This document shows, one piece after another, positions 16,642 to 25,253 of a DNA stretch of 64,000 nt. Made by a program: the position numbers and the translations under genes. Below the pieces are notes generated by a model. It saw only the letters and a program-made list of their open reading frames with translations, made no database searches and was not told the origin of the DNA. The stretch covers positions 3,162,001 to 3,226,000 of the forward strand of contig JBMNLP010000001.1 of NCBI GenBank assembly GCA_050952845.1, given 5' to 3'. This stretch comes from JAGVSV01 sp050952845. GTDB lineage: Bacteria > Bacillota > Clostridia > Christensenellales > Aristaeellaceae. Positions within the stretch are counted from its first letter, which is position 1. Every line of letters begins with the position of its first letter.

Positions 16642-17538
16642 ATGAGAAAGCACAAAGAATCCTTTTCGTCCAGGCTACTTGACGTTTTCATTAATCTCTC
16701 TATGTTCTTGATTATGATAATAATGGTATATCCTTTTCTGAATGTCATAGCAATGTCATTGAGTAGCAATGATAACCTTATGCTTGGTAACGTTAGTTTC
16801 TTTCCGCGCGGAATTAACTTTAATGCATACTCACTTGTTTTGAAAGACAATTTAGTATGGAGTGCATATAAGAATACCGTATTGTACGCCGCGGGATCAG
16901 TCATCACGATGCTTTCCTGCACAGCTTTGCTAGCATATCCATTATCCATAGCTGAATTCAAAGCTAAGAAGCTGATAACTGTCTACTTAACAATAACCAT
17001 GTTTTTTAGTGGCGGACTCATACCAACTTATTTATGGATACGCCAATTAGGCTTAATAGGAACGTATTGGGTTATGATTTTACCTGGCTGCGTTAGCGCA
17101 TATAACGTATTTGTCTTTCGTACCTTCTTCCAAGGATTATCCAAAGAACTGCGTGAATCCGCATATATCGATGGAGCAAATGACGTAGTATTGCTCGTCC
17201 GTATTGTTCTACCTTTATCAAAGGCCTTGTTTGCGACTTTTACATTATTCTCCATTGTTGGTACATGGAATTCCTGGTTCAATGCGTTGATTTACTTGAA
17301 GGATGAGCGAAGCTATCCTTTACAGCTAATATTGCGAAGGTATTTATTCAATCCACTTGAAGGAATTGACGGAACAGTTCCACAAGAGATGCAAATGATG
17401 CTTCAAAGCTTAAAAATTAATCCCAAATCTGTTCGAATGGCTGTTGTAGTCGTTGCAATGTTACCAATAACGTTTCTATATCCTTTTTTGCAAAAATACT
17501 TTGTTACAGGTGTTACACTTGGTTCCATTAAAGGATGA
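16642..17538 (+). CDS. Carbohydrate ABC transporter permease (LplC-type)
   Basis: 298 aa inner-membrane permease, second half of the importer channel. The first membrane segment is 'LFLIMIIMVYPFLNVIAMSL'-like near residue 20; the EAA loop reads 'LRESAYIDGANDVVLLVR'. The C-terminus 'YFVTGVTLGSIKG' is typical of the group and matches the permease at the window's left edge. A GAGGAG site precedes the ATG. It is followed after 46 nt by the binding protein. Confidence 0.93.
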   Translation: MRKHKESFSSRLLDVFINLSMFLIMIIMVYPFLNVIAMSLSSNDNLMLGNVSFFPRGINFNAYSLVLKDNLVWSAYKNTVLYAAGSVITMLSCTALLAYPLSIAEFKAKKLITVYLTITMFFSGGLIPTYLWIRQLGLIGTYWVMILPGCVSAYNVFVFRTFFQGLSKELRESAYIDGANDVVLLVRIVLPLSKALFATFTLFSIVGTWNSWFNALIYLKDERSYPLQLILRRYLFNPLEGIDGTVPQEMQMMLQSLKINPKSVRMAVVVVAMLPITFLYPFLQKYFVTGVTLGSIKG

Positions 17539-17584
17539 CGGGATATACATGCCCGCATCAAATATATGTAAGGAGGAAGTTCCC

Positions 17585-19159
17585 ATGCGTAGACCAAAGA
17601 CTGTTCTGTTCCTTATCGTCCTATTGACTGTAACTGTTGGACTTATGCCCATCGTCACGGCAGAGAAAACACAAAAGATCGATGTATCCGTCATGATGCC
17701 ACACTTTGGTGGTATACCAACCGACAAACCTGTACATCAACAATGGGAGAAATTGATGAACAAACTCCTCGATGTCGACATCAACTTTACTTGGAGCTTT
17801 ATCCCCTGGGGGGAGTTTGCTGAAAAAACAAATCTTGCAATGGCTTCTGGTGATTTACCTGACCTGATGTATGTACCAACAGCTGACGCGACAATCCCCT
17901 ATGAAGATCAGGATATCTTTGTTGAACTCAGTGAATATGAAGAAATAATGCCGAATTATATTAAGTTTGTTGATTCTATTCACTATGGTCGCTCAAAAAT
18001 TGAGAATGCTGATGGACATTACTATGGCTTTCGCAATGTTGAAATCCCCCGTCTAGAGCAAGGGCTTGGCATCTATTCTGTTTCAGCCTACAGATATGAT
18101 GTTTTCGAAGACCAAGGCATAAAAATACCAGAAACAACTGAAGAATTCTATCAGGCAGCCAAACAATTAAGAACCCTATTTCCCGATAAGTATCCTGTTG
18201 CATACGCAAATTGGCATGGGGTCTTCAAAACTGCGGGTGGTATCTTCTGGAATGGTAACGAGTTTGTGTACGGACCTATTACTGACGGCTATAGAGACAT
18301 GCTTGCTTTTGCCAATAAATTATACTCAGAAAACTTAATTGACCCAGAAAGTTTTACATATGATAACGATACACGTACTATGCGCGCTCTAAATGGCAGT
18401 AACTATATGCAGATGAGTATATGGTTTAATTACGTTGTAGATTGGAATAATAATGAGGAGGCCGATGGGGTATGGGTCAATGCTCTTTATCCAAGCGATG
18501 AAAAGTATGGAGTTGCTTGGCAGAATGTAGTCAATGTGAACGAACCAACACTGGGTTCGCATATGCTTACCATTAACGCTGATGCAGATAATCGTGAGCT
18601 ACTCATCAAGATGTGCGATTTGCAGTTCACGGATGAGGTCATTGAGTTAGTTACATGGGGCATTGAAGGCGATAGCTTTGTTCGAGACGAGAATGGCAAC
18701 CCAACTTTTATTGATCAGATAAAAAATGCAGCAAATCCATGGACAGAGGGTGATAACTGGGGTATGCGCGCAAGCTCAATGTATCGGCCTGGATTACAAT
18801 TAGCCATTGACACCAAAGCCTTTCTTGATTTCGCACCTAAAGAAGCAAGCTATATAGATGGGAAATATATAGAAATCTCATGGGAAGAAGCTTTCCCAGA
18901 ATATAGTTGGCCGGATAGCGAGTTGATTCCAACAAATGTTTTTGCTCCACCTGTATCTTTTACCACTGATGAATCGCAAGATAATGCAACAATAATGACA
19001 GTAGCTAATACAATTGTTGATGAAACAAAGCTGAAATTCATTCGTGGTGAACTATCTGTCGAAAATGATTGGGATTCTTATGTCAAAAACATAGAAGATA
19101 CGAATATTCAAAAAGTTCTTGATCTGTATAATGAGAAAGCCGCATTAATAACGCAATAA
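17585..19159 (+). CDS. Extracellular solute-binding protein of the cassette's ABC importer
   Basis: About 524 aa exported binding protein. Start at ATG 17585, 7 nt after AAGGAGGA; the open frame reaches back into the permease gene but without a ribosome site. Signal peptide of ~27 residues ('MRRPKTVLFLIVLLTVTVG') without lipobox. The mature region shows the LipO/YtcQ-like order: 'KTNLAMASGDLPDLMYVP' near residue 85, central 'GIFWNGNEFVYGPITDGYR', and a C-terminal helical part ending 'VLDLYNEKAALITQ'. Next to a GH95-like hydrolase, so an oligosaccharide with terminal fucose or galactose is a reasonable ligand (inference). Confidence 0.92.
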   Translation: MRRPKTVLFLIVLLTVTVGLMPIVTAEKTQKIDVSVMMPHFGGIPTDKPVHQQWEKLMNKLLDVDINFTWSFIPWGEFAEKTNLAMASGDLPDLMYVPTADATIPYEDQDIFVELSEYEEIMPNYIKFVDSIHYGRSKIENADGHYYGFRNVEIPRLEQGLGIYSVSAYRYDVFEDQGIKIPETTEEFYQAAKQLRTLFPDKYPVAYANWHGVFKTAGGIFWNGNEFVYGPITDGYRDMLAFANKLYSENLIDPESFTYDNDTRTMRALNGSNYMQMSIWFNYVVDWNNNEEADGVWVNALYPSDEKYGVAWQNVVNVNEPTLGSHMLTINADADNRELLIKMCDLQFTDEVIELVTWGIEGDSFVRDENGNPTFIDQIKNAANPWTEGDNWGMRASSMYRPGLQLAIDTKAFLDFAPKEASYIDGKYIEISWEEAFPEYSWPDSELIPTNVFAPPVSFTTDESQDNATIMTVANTIVDETKLKFIRGELSVENDWDSYVKNIEDTNIQKVLDLYNEKAALITQ

Positions 19160-19177
19160 ACACCAGTGTTTCTATTG

Positions 19178-19208
19178 GGATCGCTCGTTAAATTAAAACG
19201 AGCGATCC
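19178..19208 (+). terminator. Hairpin between binding protein and GH95-like gene
   Basis: Perfect 12-bp inverted repeat (GGATCGCTCGTT) with a 7-nt loop, followed by TACCTTTTC. The weak T-run suggests partial termination or mRNA 3'-end protection, leaving some read-through to the hydrolase gene 36 nt further on. Confidence 0.7.
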
Positions 19209-19243
19209 TACCTTTTCACCCCTTATTAACAGGAGGTAGTCTA

Positions 19244-21424
19244 ATGAAGATATATGAAGTTGTTAAAAGAATAAGAGGCGTGTTTTTGTCAACACCAAAG
19301 AATACGCCCACAAAAGGAGTTCCTGATGGGCCTTTGATCGGCAATGGAGATATGGGAGCTGTGTGGGGAATTCACCAAAATGAACTAACTTGTTGGATTG
19401 GAAAAAATGATATGTGGTCAGCAAAACCACACCAGTGTGGCGGTGGAGTAAAATCGCTTGCTGTGATGTCATTAGCATCAAACGCACTTTCTAAGGGAAC
19501 TTTTCGTGCACAGCAACACTTAGCAGAGGCGTATATAGAGATAGAATGGGCACATAATGGGAATAATCTTCGTATACGGTGTTACGCACCATACAAACAA
19601 TCATTGCTCATTACGCGTGTAAGTTGTATAAGTGGACAAGCTGATTTGAGGCTTAACCTATCTACGCTTGAGGATCCAGATGCAAAACGTATACGAACAG
19701 CATGGGAGAACAATATTATCATCGAAAAGCATTATGCAAATGATAGCATGGAATGGACAACAAGTGCTGTAGCTGGCTTGCGTGTTTATGAGTGGTCTGA
19801 TATTGCAGGTGTATTAAGCGCAGGTGAATACGTCGATATTGTTTTAGCTGCTTATACAAATCATGATACCACAGCTTATCGGGTTGCTGTCCAGAAAGCG
19901 CTTGACCAAATCAACGAAAAGAAGCTTGATGAATATTGGCAACAGCATCTATCATGGTGGACAGATTTCTGGAACCAATCTGCTATCTATTTAGATGATA
20001 TGGAGCAGATTATGGAGTATTGGTATGGCTCTCACTACATCATGGCTTGCTGCAGCAAGAAAGGCTCTTTTGCACCGGGATTATTTGGTAATTTTATAAC
20101 AACCGATCAGCCAAATTGGGGAGGCGATTATCATCTTAACTATAATTATCAAGCCCCCTGGTGGGGATCGTATTCATCCAATCACATAGAACTCACTGAA
20201 CCATATGATGTGCCTATTATAGATTACATTCCTCAGGCAAAACAAAACGCACGGACGCTACTAAATTGCAGAGGTGTATATTCTGTGGTAGGTATTGGTC
20301 CGTTTGGATTGGAAGCTTCAGCAATGTTTCGATCTGACGGCTCACCAGATCGCGCTACCCCTTTCTGGGGCCAAAAATCAAATGCCGCATATGCAGCAAT
20401 GAATATGCTTATGCGCTTTTATTCGACATATGATATGGATTATGCACGTAAATATGCTTATCCTTATTTAAAAGAAGTGGTGGCATTCTGGGAAGATTAC
20501 TTATGTTGGGAAGATGATCGTTATGTTGTATATAACGATTCTATACATGAAAATGCATTTTTAGCTCGTTTTATATGGGATTTTGGTGATAACATACCAA
20601 CAGACTACTCTACAGATATGAACAGCCTAGTAACATTAGGTCTGTTGCGAGCAGTTTTTAAAGGCATTATAGATATAAGTGATTATATTGGACAAGATAA
20701 AGAGCAACAAAAGCGATGGAAACATATTTTAGAGCATCTCAGTTGTTTTCCTCTGCAAGAACGTAACGGACATACAGTTTTTCGGTATACAGAGAAGGGC
20801 ATGGATTGGTGCTCCTCAAATAGTTTAGGCATTCAACACGTATTCCCGGCAGGAGCAATCGGCCTTTCATCAGATGAAACCTTGCTTGAAATTGCACGTA
20901 ATACATTAATCGAGTTGGATCGTTGGGATGATTACAACGCCTTTCCAACATTTTTTACTGCAGCTGTACATTTAGGTATTGATGCTGAAACCATACTTGA
21001 TAAAATGAACAATGAAATAAACAAGCATGGATTTTCGAATTACTTCATATACTATGGCGGAGGAGGGATCGAATGTTGCAGTGCTGTACCTAGTTGTATT
21101 AATTCTATGCTGTTACAAAGTCATGAAGGCATGATACGATTATTCCCAGTTTGGAATAAACGTCGTAACGCATCATTCCATAATCTTCGATCATATGGAG
21201 CATTTTTAGTTTGTGCAGATTTACGAGACGGTCAAATAGAGAACATAATGCTACATAGCGAAAAAGGCAGAATATGTACGATCTTGTCTCCTTGGGAAAG
21301 TGGTATGCGTGTTATAAGCGCTCAAAATGAAGTTAAAACCACTTATGAAGAATCATCCTGGGGCAAAATTTATCGTTTTGAGACAACTGCGGGATCGGAT
21401 TACGAAATCTTACAAAAAGCATGA
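19244..21424 (+). CDS. GH95-like glycoside hydrolase
   Basis: 726 aa protein resembling family GH95 (inverting alpha-L-fucosidase/alpha-L-galactosidase). The N-terminal beta-sandwich opens with 'GPLIGNGDMGAVWGIHQNEL', the counterpart of the GH95 'GNGRLGAMVFGG' element. The (alpha/alpha)6 region contains 'GLFGNFITTDQPNWGGDYHL' followed by 'NYNYQAPWW', matching the order of the GH95 'LQGIWN...NMNYWPAE' segment, and a C-terminal beta domain. No signal peptide, so action is probably intracellular on imported oligosaccharide. Start at ATG 19244 behind AGGAGG. The protein is a divergent member and I could not confirm the catalytic Glu and Asp by eye. Last gene of the AT-rich cassette. Confidence 0.78.
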   Translation: MKIYEVVKRIRGVFLSTPKNTPTKGVPDGPLIGNGDMGAVWGIHQNELTCWIGKNDMWSAKPHQCGGGVKSLAVMSLASNALSKGTFRAQQHLAEAYIEIEWAHNGNNLRIRCYAPYKQSLLITRVSCISGQADLRLNLSTLEDPDAKRIRTAWENNIIIEKHYANDSMEWTTSAVAGLRVYEWSDIAGVLSAGEYVDIVLAAYTNHDTTAYRVAVQKALDQINEKKLDEYWQQHLSWWTDFWNQSAIYLDDMEQIMEYWYGSHYIMACCSKKGSFAPGLFGNFITTDQPNWGGDYHLNYNYQAPWWGSYSSNHIELTEPYDVPIIDYIPQAKQNARTLLNCRGVYSVVGIGPFGLEASAMFRSDGSPDRATPFWGQKSNAAYAAMNMLMRFYSTYDMDYARKYAYPYLKEVVAFWEDYLCWEDDRYVVYNDSIHENAFLARFIWDFGDNIPTDYSTDMNSLVTLGLLRAVFKGIIDISDYIGQDKEQQKRWKHILEHLSCFPLQERNGHTVFRYTEKGMDWCSSNSLGIQHVFPAGAIGLSSDETLLEIARNTLIELDRWDDYNAFPTFFTAAVHLGIDAETILDKMNNEINKHGFSNYFIYYGGGGIECCSAVPSCINSMLLQSHEGMIRLFPVWNKRRNASFHNLRSYGAFLVCADLRDGQIENIMLHSEKGRICTILSPWESGMRVISAQNEVKTTYEESSWGKIYRFETTAGSDYEILQKA

Positions 21425-21480
21425 TTTGCTCTATAGGGTACATATATCGCTTTTTCACATAACTCACTGCCTGCAGGCGG

Positions 21481-22137
21481 TCACTTCCCTTTCATGCTTT
21501 GCTGTTTTTCCTTGTGGTCAATCACGTGCCGGCCTGCCAGCTCCTGCTTGATATCGTCCAGCGATATCCCCGCCTGCACCATCAGCACCAGCATGTGGTA
21601 TACCAGGTCGGCGATTTCGTATACGGTTTCCCCCCGGTCGCCGCCCTTGGCAGCGATGATGACTTCAGTGGATTCTTCGCCTACTTTTTTTAATATCTTG
21701 TCCAGCCCCTTGTCAAACAGGTAAGTGGTATACGAGCCTTCCTTGGGCTGGTTTTTTCTGCCTAAAATGGTCGCCATCAGGCTGTCCAGCGAGAAAGGGG
21801 CTGCCTCATCCTCTTCCCATAACGGAACGCCAAAGCAGGTTTCGCTGCCCGTATGGCAAGCCGGCCCTTCCTTTTTTACCCTCAACAGCAGCGTATCGCC
21901 ATCACAGTCAGCCTGTACGCTCAGCACGCGCTGGCGGTTGCCGCTGGTCTCCCCCTTCATCCACAGCGTTTGCCGGGAACGGCTGTAAAAATGTGCCCAG
22001 CCGGTTTCCCTGGTGCGCTGCAGGCTCTCCCGGTTCATCCAGGCCATCATCAGCACCTTGCCCGTTTCAGCGTCCTGCACAATGGCGGGCACCAATCCTT
22101 TTTCATTAAACTGAATGCGTTCCATGTTCATACTCAT
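21481..22137 (-). CDS. hisIE: Bifunctional phosphoribosyl-AMP cyclohydrolase / phosphoribosyl-ATP pyrophosphatase
   Basis: 218 aa fusion for steps 2 and 3 of histidine synthesis. The HisI part (~1-120) has 'MMAWMNRESLQRT', 'GWAHFYSRSRQTLWMKGETS', the metal-binding 'DCDGDTLLL' and zinc cysteines in 'GPACHTGSETCFG'. The HisE part (~125-218) has 'TYLFDKGLDKILKKVGEEST' and 'EVIIAAKGG', a MazG-like pyrophosphatase motif. Last gene of the his operon; its start overlaps hisF by 4 nt. The 56-nt gap to the convergent GH95-like gene marks the composition boundary. Confidence 0.96.
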   Translation of the reverse strand: MSMNMERIQFNEKGLVPAIVQDAETGKVLMMAWMNRESLQRTRETGWAHFYSRSRQTLWMKGETSGNRQRVLSVQADCDGDTLLLRVKKEGPACHTGSETCFGVPLWEEDEAAPFSLDSLMATILGRKNQPKEGSYTTYLFDKGLDKILKKVGEESTEVIIAAKGGDRGETVYEIADLVYHMLVLMVQAGISLDDIKQELAGRHVIDHKEKQQSMKGK

Positions 22138-22892
22138 CTCCTCACCTTGATGCCGTGGTTGCGCAACGCCTGCTTCAGCACAGCAAGATCGACCAGCCCG
22201 AAATGAAACACCGAAGCTGCAAGCGCGGCATCCACCTTGGGCACCTGCTGAAACAGCCGGATAAAGTCATCCACGCTGCCTGCGCCGCCCGATGCGATCA
22301 CCGGTGCATCCACCGCCTCGGTCACCGCACGCAGCATATCGATATCATACCCCTCCCGAACACCGTCGGTGTCGATGGCATTGAGCACCACCTCGCCCGC
22401 GCCGTCTTGGACACAGCGGGTGATCCAGCCGATGCCTTCGATGCCTGTATCAACGCGTCCGCCGCTGCGGAACACATGGTACGCATCGCCCACGCGCTTC
22501 ATATCAACGGACAGCACGATGCACCCTGATCCATAGCGTGCCGCTGCTTCGGCAATGAGACCCGGGTTGTCTATGACGCCAGTGTTCAGGCTGACCTTTT
22601 TAGCACCGCATGCCAACACCCGCTCAATATCTGCCAATGACCGGATGCCGCCTCCAGCAATCAATGAAATGGACACCTCTGTTGTCACGGCGCGCAGCGT
22701 TTCTTCATATAGCCCACGCCCCTCCACCGACGCAGCGATGTCATAAAACGCCAGCTCATCGGCACCGGCTTCAGCATACTGCCCGGCTAACACCGTCGGT
22801 TCGTCGATTTCCTGCAGGTTTTCAAACCTAACGCCCTTAACAACCTTTCCGTCCCGCACGTCCAGGCAGGGGATAATGCGCTTATATGTCAT
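22134..22892 (-). CDS. hisF: Imidazole glycerol phosphate synthase, cyclase subunit
   Basis: 252 aa (beta/alpha)8 barrel that uses ammonia to turn PRFAR into IGP and AICAR. Catalytic Asp11 ('IIPCLDVRDG') and Asp130 ('LSVDMKR') are present. The four residues known to form the gate of the ammonia tunnel in the Thermotoga enzyme, Arg5, Glu46, Lys99 and Glu167, are all at the same numbers here. This implies a HisH glutaminase partner, yet hisH is not in the operon: hisF overlaps hisA and hisIE by 4 nt each. Confidence 0.96.
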   Translation of the reverse strand: MTYKRIIPCLDVRDGKVVKGVRFENLQEIDEPTVLAGQYAEAGADELAFYDIAASVEGRGLYEETLRAVTTEVSISLIAGGGIRSLADIERVLACGAKKVSLNTGVIDNPGLIAEAAARYGSGCIVLSVDMKRVGDAYHVFRSGGRVDTGIEGIGWITRCVQDGAGEVVLNAIDTDGVREGYDIDMLRAVTEAVDAPVIASGGAGSVDDFIRLFQQVPKVDAALAASVFHFGLVDLAVLKQALRNHGIKVRR

Positions 22893-23599
22893 AATGCCTC
22901 CCTGATGGCGCTGCCCAGATCGACAGCGCCGGTATAATATGCTTTGCCGATGATAGCCCCCGCCAGGTTCAGTGCCCTTAAGCTGCGCACATCCTCCAGG
23001 GACGATACGCCGCCCGATGCGATGATGGACAGTCCCGTCGCCTGCATTTCCTTGTATAGACCGATATTAGCCCCCTGCATGGCGCCGTCCCGCGCGATAT
23101 CGGTAACAATCATGGTGGTGATGCCATAGGCGGTCAGCCTGTCCGCCAGCTGGCTGCAGCTCAGGTTCAGCGTGTCCCGCCAGCCGCGCACAGCGACCTT
23201 GCCGTCCCGCAGATCGGCCCCTACTGCAAGGGCTCCGCCAAACCGGCGCGCTGCTTCCTGTAAAAAGGCATCGTCCTCTGCCGCCTTTGTGCCCAGAATC
23301 ACACGCCTGGCGCCGGCAGCCAACAGCCCGCTGATGTCCTCCATGGTGCGGATGCCGCCGCCTGCCTGGATAAAAAGACCTGTTTCTTTCGCAATCCGCG
23401 CAATCAGCGCCGTGTGAACGGGCTTGCCCGCCTTTGCACCCTCCAGGTCGACCACGTGCAGGTGGGTCGCTCCCTGCGCCTTCATCCGCTGCGCTGCGGC
23501 TGCCGGATCGAGATCGTGGACCGTCATCTGGTCGTAATCGCCCTGAAACAGACGAACAGCCTGCCCCTGGTATAAGTCAATGGCCGGGTAGATAATCAT
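22889..23599 (-). CDS. hisA: ProFAR isomerase
   Basis: 236 aa (beta/alpha)8 barrel performing the Amadori isomerisation of ProFAR to PRFAR. It begins 'MIIYPAIDLYQGQAVRLFQG' with catalytic Asp8; the second catalytic Asp is in 'VGADLRDGKVAVRGW'. Phosphate-binding glycines appear in 'IQAGGGIRTMED' and 'IIASGGVSSLED'. It overlaps hisB by 4 nt on one side and hisF by 4 nt on the other; in related operons hisH would normally sit between hisB and hisA. Confidence 0.96.
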   Translation of the reverse strand: MIIYPAIDLYQGQAVRLFQGDYDQMTVHDLDPAAAAQRMKAQGATHLHVVDLEGAKAGKPVHTALIARIAKETGLFIQAGGGIRTMEDISGLLAAGARRVILGTKAAEDDAFLQEAARRFGGALAVGADLRDGKVAVRGWRDTLNLSCSQLADRLTAYGITTMIVTDIARDGAMQGANIGLYKEMQATGLSIIASGGVSSLEDVRSLRALNLAGAIIGKAYYTGAVDLGSAIREAL

Positions 23600-24186
23600 A
23601 TCAGCGTCCCCTTGGTGGAAGGAACCTGGCCCCCGATGCCCGGGTCCATCGCGCAGGCCTGCCGCAGCGCCCGCGCGCAGGCTTTGAACACAGCCTCCAG
23701 GATATGGTGGGTGTTGCTGCCTGCCAGCTGACGCAGGTGCAGCGTCAGCGCGGCGCTGCGCGACAGGGCGGCGAAAAACTCCTCAGCCAGCTCGGTATCA
23801 AAATTCCCTACTTTCGCAGATGGTACCTTGATATCATAGGTCAGGTGGCTGCGGCCGGACAGGTCCACCGCGCACAGCACCAGCGCCTCATCCATGGGCA
23901 GCACCATGTCGCCATAGCGCCATATGCCTTCCTTGCCGCCCAGCGCCTCCTTCAAGGCATGTCCCAGGCAGAGCCCGACATCTTCCGTTGTATGATGAGC
24001 GTCCACCTCCATATCGCCACGGCAGCGGATGGACAGGTCAAACCGGCTATGTGCTGCAAATAGATTGAGCATGTGGTCCAAAAAACCACAGCCTGTATTG
24101 ATATCAGCCCTGCCCGCACCATCCAGGTCAAGCCGCAGCTCAATATCCGTCTCGGTTGTTGTTCGCACAATCTTTGCCGTTCTCAT
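23596..24186 (-). CDS. hisB: Imidazoleglycerol-phosphate dehydratase
   Basis: 196 aa monofunctional IGP dehydratase (no phosphatase domain). Diagnostic motifs: 'INTGCGFLDHMLNLFAAHS', 'VDAHHTTEDVGLCLGHAL' with the metal-binding histidines, and 'GSNTHHILEAVFKACARAL' near the C-terminus. A separate histidinol-phosphate phosphatase (HisJ-type or other) is needed and is not in this window. Both ends overlap neighbouring his genes by 4 nt. Confidence 0.96.
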   Translation of the reverse strand: MRTAKIVRTTTETDIELRLDLDGAGRADINTGCGFLDHMLNLFAAHSRFDLSIRCRGDMEVDAHHTTEDVGLCLGHALKEALGGKEGIWRYGDMVLPMDEALVLCAVDLSGRSHLTYDIKVPSAKVGNFDTELAEEFFAALSRSAALTLHLRQLAGSNTHHILEAVFKACARALRQACAMDPGIGGQVPSTKGTLI

Positions 24187-25253
24187 ATATTATCACCTCC
24201 GGCAATGGCTGCCGCTGCCTCGATGAACGCCGCCATCTGTTTATCAGTGCCAATGGTCACGCGGATATGGTTCCTGGTGCGCGGTGCATCAAAATGACGC
24301 ACTAAAATACCCTGCGCCTTCAGCTTCAAATACAGGTTCTTCCCCGATACTGCAGGGTGAGAAAGAAACAGGAAGTTCGCCATCGAGGGCAGCACCTGAA
24401 AGCCCTTGTCCGTCAGCTGCGCTGCAGTTTCTTCCCGGGTGCGGGCAATGGCGCGGCACTGAGCGGCATAGTAAGGCGCTGCCGATATCGCTGCCAACCC
24501 GGCTTTCATGGTCATCAGGTTGATGGCATAGGGGTTCGTTACATACTTGAACAGCTCCAGGTCGCGGATCAGCGCCTCCTGCGCAAAGGCTACCCCCAGC
24601 CGCGCCCCCGCCATCGCACGGGACTTTGAAAACGTCTGCACCACCACCAGGTTATCATACCGGCGCACCAGCGGCACGCAGGAAGCGCCCCCAAAGTCGA
24701 TATATGCTTCGTCCACCACCACGATGCTGCCCGGATGCCCGCCCACAATGCGCTTGATGTCGCTCTGCGCCAGATAGGCGCCTGTGGGCGCGTTGGGGTT
24801 TGCCAGCACAATCAAGCCATCCTTGCCGAAATAATCGCGCCAATCGATTGTAAAGTTATCGCGCACAGGCACTTCCTGCCAGTCTGCCCCGTGCAGCGCC
24901 GCGAACACCTTATAAAACCCGTATGTTACGTCGGGGAAATACGCCTTGCCGCCATTCGCCGCGTATGCTTTAAACAGAAAATTCAAGATATCGTCCGACC
25001 CATTGGCAACAAACACATTGCCCCGGGCTAAGCCATGCTGCGATGCCAGTGCGTCGCGCAGCATCCCGCACTCCGGGTCAGGATACAGGCGCAGGTTTTC
25101 CATGACGGAAGACGAAACCGCCGCTATCACCTCCGGCGCCGGCGCAAAGGGCGCTTCGTTGGTATTCAGCTTGATGTACGCCCTATCCTGCGGCTGCTCA
25201 CCGGGCGTATAAGGGGTCAGCACTTGCCATTGGGATGCCAGGAATTTGCTCAT
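24183..25253 (-). CDS. hisC: Histidinol-phosphate aminotransferase
   Basis: 356 aa fold-type I aminotransferase converting imidazole-acetol phosphate to histidinol phosphate. Motifs: 'YIKLNTNEAPFAPAPEV' at the N-terminus, 'VANGSDDILNFLFKAY', 'VLANPNAPTGAYL', 'VVDEAYIDFGG' and PLP lysine in 'VVQTFSKSRAMAGARLG'. C-terminal 'VRHFDAPRTRNHIRVTIGT' binds substrate phosphate. Overlaps hisD and hisB by 4 nt. Confidence 0.96.
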   Translation of the reverse strand: MSKFLASQWQVLTPYTPGEQPQDRAYIKLNTNEAPFAPAPEVIAAVSSSVMENLRLYPDPECGMLRDALASQHGLARGNVFVANGSDDILNFLFKAYAANGGKAYFPDVTYGFYKVFAALHGADWQEVPVRDNFTIDWRDYFGKDGLIVLANPNAPTGAYLAQSDIKRIVGGHPGSIVVVDEAYIDFGGASCVPLVRRYDNLVVVQTFSKSRAMAGARLGVAFAQEALIRDLELFKYVTNPYAINLMTMKAGLAAISAAPYYAAQCRAIARTREETAAQLTDKGFQVLPSMANFLFLSHPAVSGKNLYLKLKAQGILVRHFDAPRTRNHIRVTIGTDKQMAAFIEAAAAIAGGDNI

